Of a stretch of 64,000 nucleotides of DNA, positions 1-7,104 are shown piece by piece. The notes under the pieces are model-generated. The model was given only the letters and a program-made list of their open reading frames with translations. It was not told the DNA's origin and made no database searches. The stretch is from NCBI RefSeq assembly GCF_028687615.1, contig NZ_JAQTZU010000014.1, positions 1 to 64,000 of the forward strand. Direction: 5' to 3'. Positions within the stretch are counted from its first letter, which is position 1. Each line of letters opens with the position of its first letter. Both the position numbers and the translations under genes were made by a program. The stretch comes from Methylovulum sp. Its GTDB lineage: Bacteria > Pseudomonadota > Gammaproteobacteria > Methylococcales > Methylomonadaceae.

Positions 1-2
1 AC

Positions 3-158
3 AACTTCAACCTGAAACTCAGGGCTGTTGGACGTAAGACCCCTTTTGATGCCGTCCTAAAATGGTATGATGAAAAACCAGATATTTTTATTATTAATCC
101 TAACCATTTAAATGTGGGACTAAACAGCCGCAACCGTTCCACATTTAATTGGATATAA
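3..158 (+). CDS. IS481-like transposase, C-terminal fragment
   Basis: The window opens inside a reading frame of 51 codons ending at TAA 156-158. Its residues include KTPFDAVLKWY and INPNHL, which resemble the C-terminal end of IS481-type DDE transposases (pattern KTPF.A...W......F..NP.HL). Only the tail is present, because the start lies outside the window, so it is not possible to say whether the full gene is intact. It borders a decayed integrase and truncated defence genes, in keeping with a mobile-element boundary. The family assignment rests on a short stretch and is moderate only. Confidence 0.45.
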   Translation, partial: NFNLKLRAVGRKTPFDAVLKWYDEKPDIFIINPNHLNVGLNSRNRSTFNWI

Positions 159-164
159 CTGCTG

Positions 165-330
165 GTCACGTCTTCGCCTTGCTTATGGTCCACCAGTGCC
201 TTGACCGACTAGGCGGAAATATCTAACGACTCAGACATGGTTATGAAGGTGCGGCGTAAGTCGTGCTTGGAAAAAGGCATATCTGTTTTTTTCGATGGCC
301 TTGGCTAGTTGCCGCACGCCTAAATTCCCT
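165..330 (-). pseudogene. Tyrosine recombinase (phage-type integrase) remnant
   Basis: Read on the minus strand, this stretch gives DMPFSKHDLRRTF followed by ITMSESLDISA, an in-frame TAG, and SVKALVDHKQGEDVTS. The HDLRRTF box is the H-x-x-R part of the tyrosine recombinase active site, and the following text matches the usual region before the last His and Tyr of P4/DUF4102-type integrases. The internal stop and the lack of an open frame on either side make it a pseudogene. It probably marks an old island integration next to the IS fragment. Limits are approximate. Confidence 0.55.
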
Positions 331-477
331 GCTTGATGGCAATCTGGATAAGGTACTGCATACACTCAGCGAAAACCTTTGGCAAACAACGGGGTAATTC
401 AGGCTCTGTTATAATCCGGCTAAGACGTTACCAATCCGACCACCTCAAATAACGTCAATTATTACCAAGGAATTGCC

Positions 478-732
478 ATGCAGCGCACAATAACGATTGA
501 TTGCCCGCCCGAATTATTAATGGGTATCCACCTTAGCGCAGAAGACTTTGCCGCGTATCTAAAAAAACAAGCCGCCATCAGTTTGTTCAAGGAAGGCAAA
601 TTGTCATCGGGCAGTGCTGCAACGTGGCTAGGCATAGGCCGGGTTGCCTTTTTGCGGATGGCTTTTGATGCCGGAGCCACTTTACTGGAAGATAGCCAAG
701 ACGACTTCCAGAGAGAAATGGCCTTGTTATGA
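478..732 (+). CDS. UPF0175 family protein (antitoxin-like)
   Basis: An 84-residue protein with the typical UPF0175 features: a short N-terminal strand, then helices with LKKQAAISLFKEGKLSSGSAA and WLGIGRVAFL, which look like a degenerate ribbon/helix DNA-binding unit. The family usually precedes a DUF3368/PIN-domain toxin and is thought to be its antitoxin. Here the stop overlaps the start of such a toxin gene by ATGA (729-732), but that toxin is cut short. Start: ATG 478 after AAGGA at 469-473; a TATAAT box lies at about 415-420 (no good -35 seen). It may be an orphan left after loss of its partner. Confidence 0.7.
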   Translation: MQRTITIDCPPELLMGIHLSAEDFAAYLKKQAAISLFKEGKLSSGSAATWLGIGRVAFLRMAFDAGATLLEDSQDDFQREMALL

Positions 733-827
733 TCGTCTTTTCCAATACCACGCCCATCATTGCCTTAAACAGTATCCAGCAACTGGATTTGTTGCCTGAA
801 TTGTTTGGACACATTCACTTGAAATGA
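729..827 (+). pseudogene. DUF3368/PIN-type toxin, N-terminal stub
   Basis: ATG 729 overlaps the stop of the UPF0175 gene. It encodes only 32 residues (MIVFSNTTPIIALNSIQQLD then LLPELFGHIHLK) before TGA 825-827. The start matches the first strand and helix of DUF3368 PIN-like toxins, in which S-N-T-T/S-P carries the first acidic/Asn active-site position; the family is normally about 150-160 residues. The frame ends exactly at the first codon of an hsdM fragment, so a deletion joined the two genes. The product cannot be an active nuclease. Confidence 0.65.
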
Positions 828-946
828 CCAACAACGACATCGTTCAAAAACTCTGGAACTTCTGCGACGTACTGCGTGACGATGGCATCAACTACAGCGA
901 TTACGTCACCGAAGGGGGGGATCGAAAGACCTTAAAATCCATATAG
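824..946 (+). pseudogene. hsdM (type I restriction methylase), N-terminal stub
   Basis: ATG 824 overlaps the preceding stop (ATGA). The first 31 residues, including IVQKLWNFCDVLRDDGINYS and DYVTE, are the characteristic N-terminus of type I restriction-modification M subunits (HsdM_N). After the G run at 914-920 the homology stops, and the frame closes at TAG 944-946 after 40 codons. The rest of hsdM, and hsdS/hsdR, are absent, so this is the scar of a lost restriction system. Confidence 0.65.
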
Positions 947-1054
947 AGCCAAAAACTTTTGCACCACTACTTACTGGCATTAAACAATAGTGGTGGGGTT
1001 GTCCAAAGCGTTGGGGGAGGGCGGTTCAGTTTGAGAATTTATTGGCTTCTCTAA

Positions 1055-1897
1055 TCAAGTCGCCCAGATACGCGGCGCACAGGCTTTACGCCCAACCACA
1101 TCTGGCCGTAAACACATCCAAACTTCTTGGAAAAAATCACGTAAACGGTCGGCGCGGGTGTCCAAAGCGCGGCAAATTAATAAATCATCCAGCAAAGTCA
1201 CGCCTCGTCCTACACTATCGCCAATCAATGTTTGCACCACCGCCAATTGCACGGTTGTGGCGGGATAGGCGAACAACGTGCCGCAAGCGGAATGTCCGTC
1301 CAGCCCCCAGTTGGCGGCAAACGCCTCAGCATCGATCAACAAACGTTCACGGTAAAATAAGTCGCCGGCGCGGAAGATTTGCCAGTTCATGCCGACTTCG
1401 CCGCTGGTGAAACTTTCCTGCGCGGCAGGTCGGCCCAGTGCGAGGATTTCCCAACCGATAAACTTAGCCCCCGCCGCCAATTCCAAACGCATTTCCGCCG
1501 CCACTTGTGCGCCTTCGTAAATAATCGTTTCCTGCGGCAACCATTCCAATGATGCCCCGGCCGCCACGGTCAAGGCCACAGTTTGCCGCGCCAGTTTGCC
1601 GTCGCTACGATAAAACTTGCCCGCCGCCGGCGTCGTCACCAAGGCCGCGCTATTGGTGGCGGCGTTGATGGTAATCGCCAAACAATCCCCCGCCACGACA
1701 CCGCCAGGCGGATGCAGGACATACAGATGGCAGACTTCGCCTTCGGGATAAAAGGGACGTTGTACTGTCAAGGGGCCGATATGGCGGCGGTGCGCCAGTA
1801 CGGTTTTGCCGTGTTTGTATTCAAAGCCCAGTTCTAATTGGGCTTGCCAGCCTTGGGATGATCCGGCACTTATAGTTTCCAAGGTATCTGGGTTCAA
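1055..1897 (-). CDS. ureD: Urease accessory protein UreD
   Basis: A 280-residue UreD/UreH protein, the scaffold that binds apo-urease (UreABC) and recruits UreF and UreG for nickel insertion. Typical features are the early QLELGFEYKHGKTVLAHRRH block, LHPPGGVVAGDCL, TTPAAGKFYRSDG, the LPQETIIYEGA region, and the C-terminal PRIWAT. Length is normal and the gene looks intact. It is transcribed away from the structural genes, which begin about 9.7 kb downstream at 11595; ureE, ureF and ureG are not in the window. In most relatives ureD sits directly upstream of ureABC, so this locus has been split. Confidence 0.93.
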   Translation of the reverse strand: MNPDTLETISAGSSQGWQAQLELGFEYKHGKTVLAHRRHIGPLTVQRPFYPEGEVCHLYVLHPPGGVVAGDCLAITINAATNSAALVTTPAAGKFYRSDGKLARQTVALTVAAGASLEWLPQETIIYEGAQVAAEMRLELAAGAKFIGWEILALGRPAAQESFTSGEVGMNWQIFRAGDLFYRERLLIDAEAFAANWGLDGHSACGTLFAYPATTVQLAVVQTLIGDSVGRGVTLLDDLLICRALDTRADRLRDFFQEVWMCLRPDVVGRKACAPRIWAT

Positions 1898-2052
1898 AAT
1901 ATTTCCGTTGCTGGTTTAGCGGGGCAGGATGGGCTAAATACCAAAGTGCTTCATACGAATATCAGTGCGATGGGTGTCTAGTTTGCTATGGATCATTTAC
2001 GCAATGGTTGGGCGCATTTTGCTTAAGTCATGCGGGTGTTAAAAACAAACCC

Positions 2053-2991
2053 TCATTTCTCCCCCAACAACTCCGTAATCCGAATCGCCGTCGCCAATGC
2101 CCGGCGTCCTGCTTCGCCGGACACCAGCGGTTTGCTGCCAGTTTGGATGCAGTTGACGAAATGCTTGATTTCTTCCAACAAGGCATCGCCACTTTCAAAC
2201 ACCGATTCTTCCGTTTCAATTTCAGGGATGCCTGGGAACATTTCTTTTTTGCCCGTGCGGTGTTGGGTCAGGGTACGGTTTTGGAAATCGACGGCGATAT
2301 ACGAACTGGGGCGGAACAGGCGCATTTTACGCTCCAGTTTCATGCTGATGCGGCTGGCGGTGACGTTGGCGACACAGCCGTTTTTGAACAGCAAGCGGGC
2401 GTTGGCGATGTCCGTGCCTTGCGTCAATACCGCCGTGCCGCTGGCGTCGATGCGTTCGACTTCGGAATCGACCAAGGCCAGGATGATGTCTATGTCGTGG
2501 ATCATCAAATCCAGCACGACACTGACATCGTTGGCGCGGGGGTTGAACGGCGACAAGCGGTGCGATTCGATGAACAGCGGTTTTTCGTCCTTATCCAGGC
2601 CCAATACGGCGGGATTGAAGCGTTCCAGATGCCCGACCTGCAAAATCAGCTTGTTGGCGGCAGCGGTGGCGATCAAATCATCGGCTTCGGCGACAGTGAC
2701 GGTGATGGGTTTTTCCACCAGCACATGCACACCGGCATCGAGGAAATCTTTGGCGACGCGATGGTGCAGCGTCGTTGGCACGACAATGCTGACGGCGTCG
2801 ATTGCACCATTGAGCAGGGATTGGTAATCGCTGAGGGCTTGCGCCCCGTGCTTATCGGCTACAGAGCTGGCGGCGGCAGGATTGACGTCCACCACGGCGA
2901 CCAGTTCACAATCCGGTAATGACGCGTATTTTTCGGCGTGGAATTTGCCTAAATAACCGGTGCCGATCACGGCGCATCTTAATTTTTTCAT
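2053..2991 (-). CDS. Gfo/Idh/MocA family NAD(P)-dependent oxidoreductase
   Basis: About 312 residues from the preferred start at 2991 (an upstream ATG at 3012 would add seven). An N-terminal Rossmann fold shows GTGYLGKFHAEKY at residues 10-22, and the family's EKP motif lies at 93-95; the C-terminal half is the alpha/beta catalytic and dimerisation domain with GHLERFNPAV and DLMIHDIDI. Members oxidise or reduce sugars and sugar nucleotides. The HLERFNPA segment is shared with UDP-N-acetylglucosamine 3-dehydrogenase-like proteins of lipid A pathways, but no partner transaminase or lpx gene is adjacent, so the substrate is not assigned. Confidence 0.85.
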   Translation of the reverse strand: MKKLRCAVIGTGYLGKFHAEKYASLPDCELVAVVDVNPAAASSVADKHGAQALSDYQSLLNGAIDAVSIVVPTTLHHRVAKDFLDAGVHVLVEKPITVTVAEADDLIATAAANKLILQVGHLERFNPAVLGLDKDEKPLFIESHRLSPFNPRANDVSVVLDLMIHDIDIILALVDSEVERIDASGTAVLTQGTDIANARLLFKNGCVANVTASRISMKLERKMRLFRPSSYIAVDFQNRTLTQHRTGKKEMFPGIPEIETEESVFESGDALLEEIKHFVNCIQTGSKPLVSGEAGRRALATAIRITELLGEK

Positions 2992-3117
2992 GATTTTGTG
3001 GTGGATGGTCAAATGCTGTCACTGGGTTTGATAGAGATAACCAGCCGTGACGGGATTGAAGGGGTTTGGCTATTGTAAGCTATCGGAAACTATTCAGAAA
3101 CCTCATAAACAAGCGTC

Positions 3118-3325
3118 TGTCCACGAAAGACACGAAAGACACGAAAAGTTTCGTATCCCAATTTTGGGGCTATGTCACCGTTAATTGTTGAAAAGTTTTT
3201 ATTTTCGGCGCAAAGCCCTATTTAATACGGATTGTGGCTTTTGCTCAAAGCTGCGTCATTTAAGGCTTCCACAATTAACAGTGACATAACCATTTTTTTC
3301 GTGTCTTTCGTGTTTTTCGTGGACA
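3118..3325. repeat. Nested inverted repeat with CACGAAA outer arms
   Basis: Outer arms: 3118-3147 (GTCCACGAAAGACACGAAA and a further unit) and its inverted counterpart 3296-3325 (TTTCGTGGACA at the end). Inside them is a second inverted repeat, 3169-3190 against 3269-3291 (ATGTCACCGTTAATTG / CAATTAACAGTGACAT), and inside that the short arms AAAGCC/GGCTTT. Together they fill most of the 406-bp gap between the oxidoreductase and tetR genes. The same outer arms occur at 5741-5927, and a related hairpin at 10198-10243. Confidence 0.8.
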
Positions 3326-3392
3326 AGCCTACTTTTAGGCTTCAACAACTTAAAAGGTTTTGGCAATTGGGATTTTTGATGCTATTATTTTT

Positions 3393-3407
3393 ACCGAACG
3401 TTCGTTA
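3393..3407. promoter_or_regulatory. Candidate TetR operator
   Basis: A perfect 10-bp palindrome CGAACGTTCG (3395-3404), with further matching bases A3393/T3406 and T3392/A3407, lies 12-26 bp upstream of the GTG start of the tetR-like gene. Such a short palindrome close to the start is what an autoregulated TetR repressor normally binds. Binding is inferred, not shown. Confidence 0.5.
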
Positions 3408-3418
3408 GGGATTATTGA

Positions 3419-4042
3419 GTGACTTCCAAAGAAAAAATTTTAAGCGCGGCAATTTCGTTATTTGCCGAAAAAGGCTATTCCGGTTTGTCGATGCGGCAGT
3501 TGGCGAGTGCCGTGGATATGAGTGTCGCGGCGATTTATCATCATTTTCCAGATAAAAACGCGCTTTATATGGCAGCCACCCGCTATGCGTTTTCTGGCAA
3601 GGAATTGATTTTTGCCCAAGTTTGGGAAGCGCAATGTCCGGCTTCTGAAAAAATGTATAAATTCGTTCGTGCCTTAATCACCGTCATGTCGCAAGACAAT
3701 GAATTTTGCCGACTGGTGCAGCGCGAGATTATGGAGGCCGACCCTGAGCGCATGGAGTTGTTGGCACAAGGCGTGTTCAAAAACCAGTTTAATTTATTGT
3801 TGCAACTAGCGGCGGAATTGGCCCCTGGGCGGGATAGTTACCTGGTCGCCACATCCATCATCGGCCTAGTTAAAATTTATGTTGACCATCAACCCTTAAA
3901 TAAATGTTTTCCAGGTTGGCGGCCCGAATATGCTGAACCCGGGGCGATTGCCGCCCATGTGACGGATTTGTTGCTTAATGGCTTGATTGCTAAGGAGCAC
4001 ACATTAAACAACTTCGACAAATGTTATCGCCCAATCCCATAG
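3419..4042 (+). CDS. TetR/AcrR family transcriptional regulator
   Basis: A 207-residue repressor. Residues 5-50 form the TetR DNA-binding domain (ILSAAISLFAEKGYSGLSMR, then the recognition helix VAAIYHHFPDKNALY); the rest is the variable ligand-binding domain. Start is GTG 3419. It directly precedes the outer membrane factor, adaptor and pump genes of an RND efflux system in the same direction, so it probably controls that pump and itself through the palindrome at 3395-3404. The ligand cannot be predicted. Confidence 0.9.
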   Translation: MTSKEKILSAAISLFAEKGYSGLSMRQLASAVDMSVAAIYHHFPDKNALYMAATRYAFSGKELIFAQVWEAQCPASEKMYKFVRALITVMSQDNEFCRLVQREIMEADPERMELLAQGVFKNQFNLLLQLAAELAPGRDSYLVATSIIGLVKIYVDHQPLNKCFPGWRPEYAEPGAIAAHVTDLLLNGLIAKEHTLNNFDKCYRPIP

Positions 4043-4180
4043 AGCTTTCAGTTTTTTAAATCTGACCTGCCAGAACGCGAAGTGAAAGGCCATATCAAGC
4101 TCTGACAAACGCAGGACTCCCACGATTTAACCCGCCGGCCCGCTTCGGCACTAACTATTTATCCAAGGGGAAGAGTTTAC

Positions 4181-5725
4181 ATGCTATCCAAACGACGGGA
4201 TTATCCCTTACGCAAGCCCATCAATGGCTTGTTGCTGGCGGCAAGCCTGATGACGGCATCTTGCACAATGGGGCCGGATTTTACGCGCCCAGCCGCACCT
4301 GAAGTGAAAAGCTACACCCCTAACGCCGAAGCCGAACACACGGTCAAGGCTTTGCAACCAGGCAAGGACTTGCCGGGGCAATGGTGGACGCTGTTCCATT
4401 CCAAAGCCTTGACTGCGCTGATCGAACAGGCGATCAAGCATAATCCTGATTTGCAATCGGCCCATGCGACGCTGGTTCAGGCGCGGGAAAACGCCTTGTC
4501 CAAACAAGGCTCGTTATGGCCGTCATTAGATGCGACCGGTTACGCAACCCGCCAGCAAATATCGGGCGCACAATTCGGTAATCCCAATTTTCCAGGTTCC
4601 GTGTACAGCTTATTCAATACCTCGATTGGCGTTTCTTACACTTTAGATGTCTTTGGCGCGATCCGACGCGAAATCGAAGGGCTGGAAGCGCAAGCACAAT
4701 ACCAACGTTTCCAACTTGAAGCGGCGTTTTTGACGATTGCGTCCAACATCGTCACCACCGCCGTGCAAGAGGCATCGGTACGGGCGCAAATCGACGCCAC
4801 GCAAGAGATGATTGCCGCACAAACCCAGCAATTGGATGTCATCAAACAACAATTTGAACTCGGCAGCACGTCGAAAACAGCAATATTGGCGCAGCAATCG
4901 GCCTTGGAGCAAACCAAAACCACGCTGCCGCCTTTGCAACAACAGCTCACGCAATTGCGTAACCGCTTGAAAATCTTGGTCGGCACGTTCCCCAGCACCG
5001 ATTTGGCGGCGCAATTTACATTGGAAGAAATCACTTTACCGACCAACTTGCCGCTGAGCTTGCCATCAAAATTAGTCGAGCAACGCCCCGATATCCGCGC
5101 CCAAGAAGCCATGTTACATGCCGCCAGCGCCCAAATCGGCGTGGTCATCGCCAGTGTCTTCCCGGATTTTACGCTCAAGGCCAATGTTTCGACGATTGCC
5201 ACGGAAGCGGGCAATCTGTTCGCCCCAGGCAGTGATATTTGGAATATGACCGCCAATTTGGCACAGCCGATTTTTCATGGCGGGCAGTTGACGCACCAGC
5301 GCAAAGTCGCCAAAGCCGCTTATCAACAAGCCGCCAGCCAATACCGCAGCACGGTTTTGCAAGCTTTCCAACATGTCGCCGACACCTTGAACGCCCTGCA
5401 TTACGATGCCGATGAACTGCAAACCCAAGCCTCTTCCCAAAATGCCGCCCGCGAAACGCTGGAACTGACGCAAACGCAATTCCAAATCGGCGCGGTGAGT
5501 TATTTGGATTTGTTGACCGCACAACATGATTACCAACAAGCACACTTAGGCCATATCAAAGCCAAAGCCACGCAATTGGGCGACACTGCCGCGCTGTTCC
5601 TTGCTTTAGGCGGCGGCTGGTGGCAACGCGCCGATTTGTCGCAAACGATCACGGATAATCAGCCGAAAGAAAAACCGGTCAGGTCTTGGCTGGAAGAATT
5701 TGAACGCTTCCGCAAAGGGAAATAG
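4181..5725 (+). CDS. RND efflux outer membrane lipoprotein (NodT/OprM type)
   Basis: A 514-residue TolC-like outer membrane factor. Signal peptide with lipobox LMTASC (Cys at residue 28), followed by the family start MGPDFTRP and QWWTLF. Two internally repeated OEP domains with long coiled helices follow, including PSLDATGYATRQ, LVEQRPDIRAQEAMLHAASA and the second copy near SYLDLLTAQHDYQQA. It forms the exit duct of the tripartite pump with the adaptor at 5968 and the transporter at 7105. ATG 4181 has AAGGGGAAGAG upstream. A repeat separates it from the adaptor gene. Confidence 0.93.
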   Translation: MLSKRRDYPLRKPINGLLLAASLMTASCTMGPDFTRPAAPEVKSYTPNAEAEHTVKALQPGKDLPGQWWTLFHSKALTALIEQAIKHNPDLQSAHATLVQARENALSKQGSLWPSLDATGYATRQQISGAQFGNPNFPGSVYSLFNTSIGVSYTLDVFGAIRREIEGLEAQAQYQRFQLEAAFLTIASNIVTTAVQEASVRAQIDATQEMIAAQTQQLDVIKQQFELGSTSKTAILAQQSALEQTKTTLPPLQQQLTQLRNRLKILVGTFPSTDLAAQFTLEEITLPTNLPLSLPSKLVEQRPDIRAQEAMLHAASAQIGVVIASVFPDFTLKANVSTIATEAGNLFAPGSDIWNMTANLAQPIFHGGQLTHQRKVAKAAYQQAASQYRSTVLQAFQHVADTLNALHYDADELQTQASSQNAARETLELTQTQFQIGAVSYLDLLTAQHDYQQAHLGHIKAKATQLGDTAALFLALGGGWWQRADLSQTITDNQPKEKPVRSWLEEFERFRKGK

Positions 5726-5740
5726 GGATTAATCAGAATT

Positions 5741-5927
5741 TTTGTCCACGAAAGACACGAAAAGCACGAAAAATAGATGTTTTAGACGTTGGGTTTACCC
5801 ATAGGGCATAAAAGCGATAGCGTAACCCAACGCAATTTGCACAGAATGTCGGGTTACGCTATCGCTTTTATGCCCTGCGGGTAAACCCGACCTACTATTT
5901 CGTGCTTTTCGTGACTTTCATGGACAA
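5741..5927. repeat. CACGAAA inverted repeat enclosing a REP pair
   Basis: Outer arms 5741-5776 and 5894-5927 (TTGTCCACGAAAGACACGAA and inverted copy) are the same family as at 3118-3325. They enclose a pair of inverted REP-like hairpins: 5788-5831 (GTTGGGTTTACCC to GTAACCCAAC) and 5848-5895 (GTCGGGTTACGC to AAACCCGACCTAC, ending in the CTAC signature). The element separates the outer membrane factor gene from the adaptor gene in the efflux operon and could form a large transcript hairpin. Confidence 0.8.
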
Positions 5928-5967
5928 ACCAAACCAAATCAACAAACAATTCGCACAGGAAATTAAT

Positions 5968-7098
5968 ATGTTCAAGCGTATGCTCATTATGCTCATCGTT
6001 GTCGGCGTGGTGCTGGGCGGTGTGTTTGGTTTTATCGAATTCAAAGGGCGCATGATCAAGCAATTCATGACGGCCCAGGGCGAACCGCCGCAAACCGTTT
6101 CGACCATCACCGCCAGTTTCCAGGATTGGCTGCCAAAACTCGAAGCCGTAGGCACGCTACGCGCCGCGCAAGGAGTCGAGATCAGCTCGGAAGTGGCTGG
6201 CTTGGTCAGTGATATTCATTTCAAACAAGGCGATGCCGTCGCCGCCAATACACCGCTAGTGCAATTGCGCACCGATGATGAAATCGCCAAGCTAAAATCC
6301 TTGAACGCCACCGCCGAACTGGCGCGTATCACTTTCCGGCGTTCTGAGGCGCAGTATAACGCCAGGGCCATCAGCCAACAAACCGTGGACATTGACCGGG
6401 CCAATCTCAACATCGCCCTTGCCAATGTCGCCGCGCAACAAGCGTTGGTTGACAAAAAAACGATCCGCGCCCCGTTTGCCGGACAATTGGGCGTCCGCAA
6501 CATCGACCCGGGCCAATTCCTGGAAGCGGGTACGGCTATCGCCACCTTGCAAAACTTGGATACGGTGTACGCGGATTTTTACTTGCCACAACAACATCTC
6601 GCCGCGTTAAAAGTCGGACTAGCGGTTAGTTTGGCTGCCGATGCCTATCCTAAGCAAGATTTTTCCGGTGTCATCAGCGTCATCGACCCTAAAGTTGACC
6701 GCAACACGCGCAACGTACTGGTCCGTGCCACATTGAAAAATCCTGACCATCGCCTGGTTCCGGGCATGTATGCCAAAGTGCATGTCGTCACTGGCAAGGC
6801 GCAATCCTATATCACTGTACCTCGCACCGCGATCAGCTTTAATTCGTTTGGGGCCAGCGTTTTTGTTGTTGAAGACAAGGGCAAGGATGATAAAGGCCAG
6901 CCAGCATTGGTCGCCCACCAAGCGTTTGTAACCACGGGTGCGACACGCGGCGACCAAATCAGCCTTATCAAAGGCGTTAAGGAAGGCGGGCTGGTCGTCA
7001 CATCAGGACAAATCAAGCTGCATAACGGCACAAAAGTGCTGATTGATAATTCGCAGCAGCCCAGCAATGACGCTAATCCACAACCTATTGACCAGTAA
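5968..7098 (+). CDS. RND efflux periplasmic adaptor (membrane fusion protein)
   Basis: A 376-residue adaptor from ATG 5968 (AGGA at 5957-5960); longer in-frame starts run into the upstream repeat and are unlikely. The N-terminal hydrophobic segment MLIMLIVVGVVLGGVFGF anchors or exports it. A lipoyl half (EISSEVAGLVSDIHFKQGDA), a short hairpin, a second lipoyl half (IRAPFAGQLGVRNIDPGQFL), a beta-barrel and a membrane-proximal domain follow. It bridges the inner membrane pump and the outer membrane duct; the pump gene starts 7 bp downstream. Confidence 0.92.
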   Translation: MFKRMLIMLIVVGVVLGGVFGFIEFKGRMIKQFMTAQGEPPQTVSTITASFQDWLPKLEAVGTLRAAQGVEISSEVAGLVSDIHFKQGDAVAANTPLVQLRTDDEIAKLKSLNATAELARITFRRSEAQYNARAISQQTVDIDRANLNIALANVAAQQALVDKKTIRAPFAGQLGVRNIDPGQFLEAGTAIATLQNLDTVYADFYLPQQHLAALKVGLAVSLAADAYPKQDFSGVISVIDPKVDRNTRNVLVRATLKNPDHRLVPGMYAKVHVVTGKAQSYITVPRTAISFNSFGASVFVVEDKGKDDKGQPALVAHQAFVTTGATRGDQISLIKGVKEGGLVVTSGQIKLHNGTKVLIDNSQQPSNDANPQPIDQ

Positions 7099-7104
7099 GC
7101 CACC

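Noticed and set aside
2008-2919. Long open frame of 303 codons opposite the Gfo/Idh/MocA gene
   Set aside because: It is antisense to a clearly recognisable oxidoreductase, its composition is skewed (many Gln, Asp, Phe), and it shows no family motifs. It is a shadow frame.
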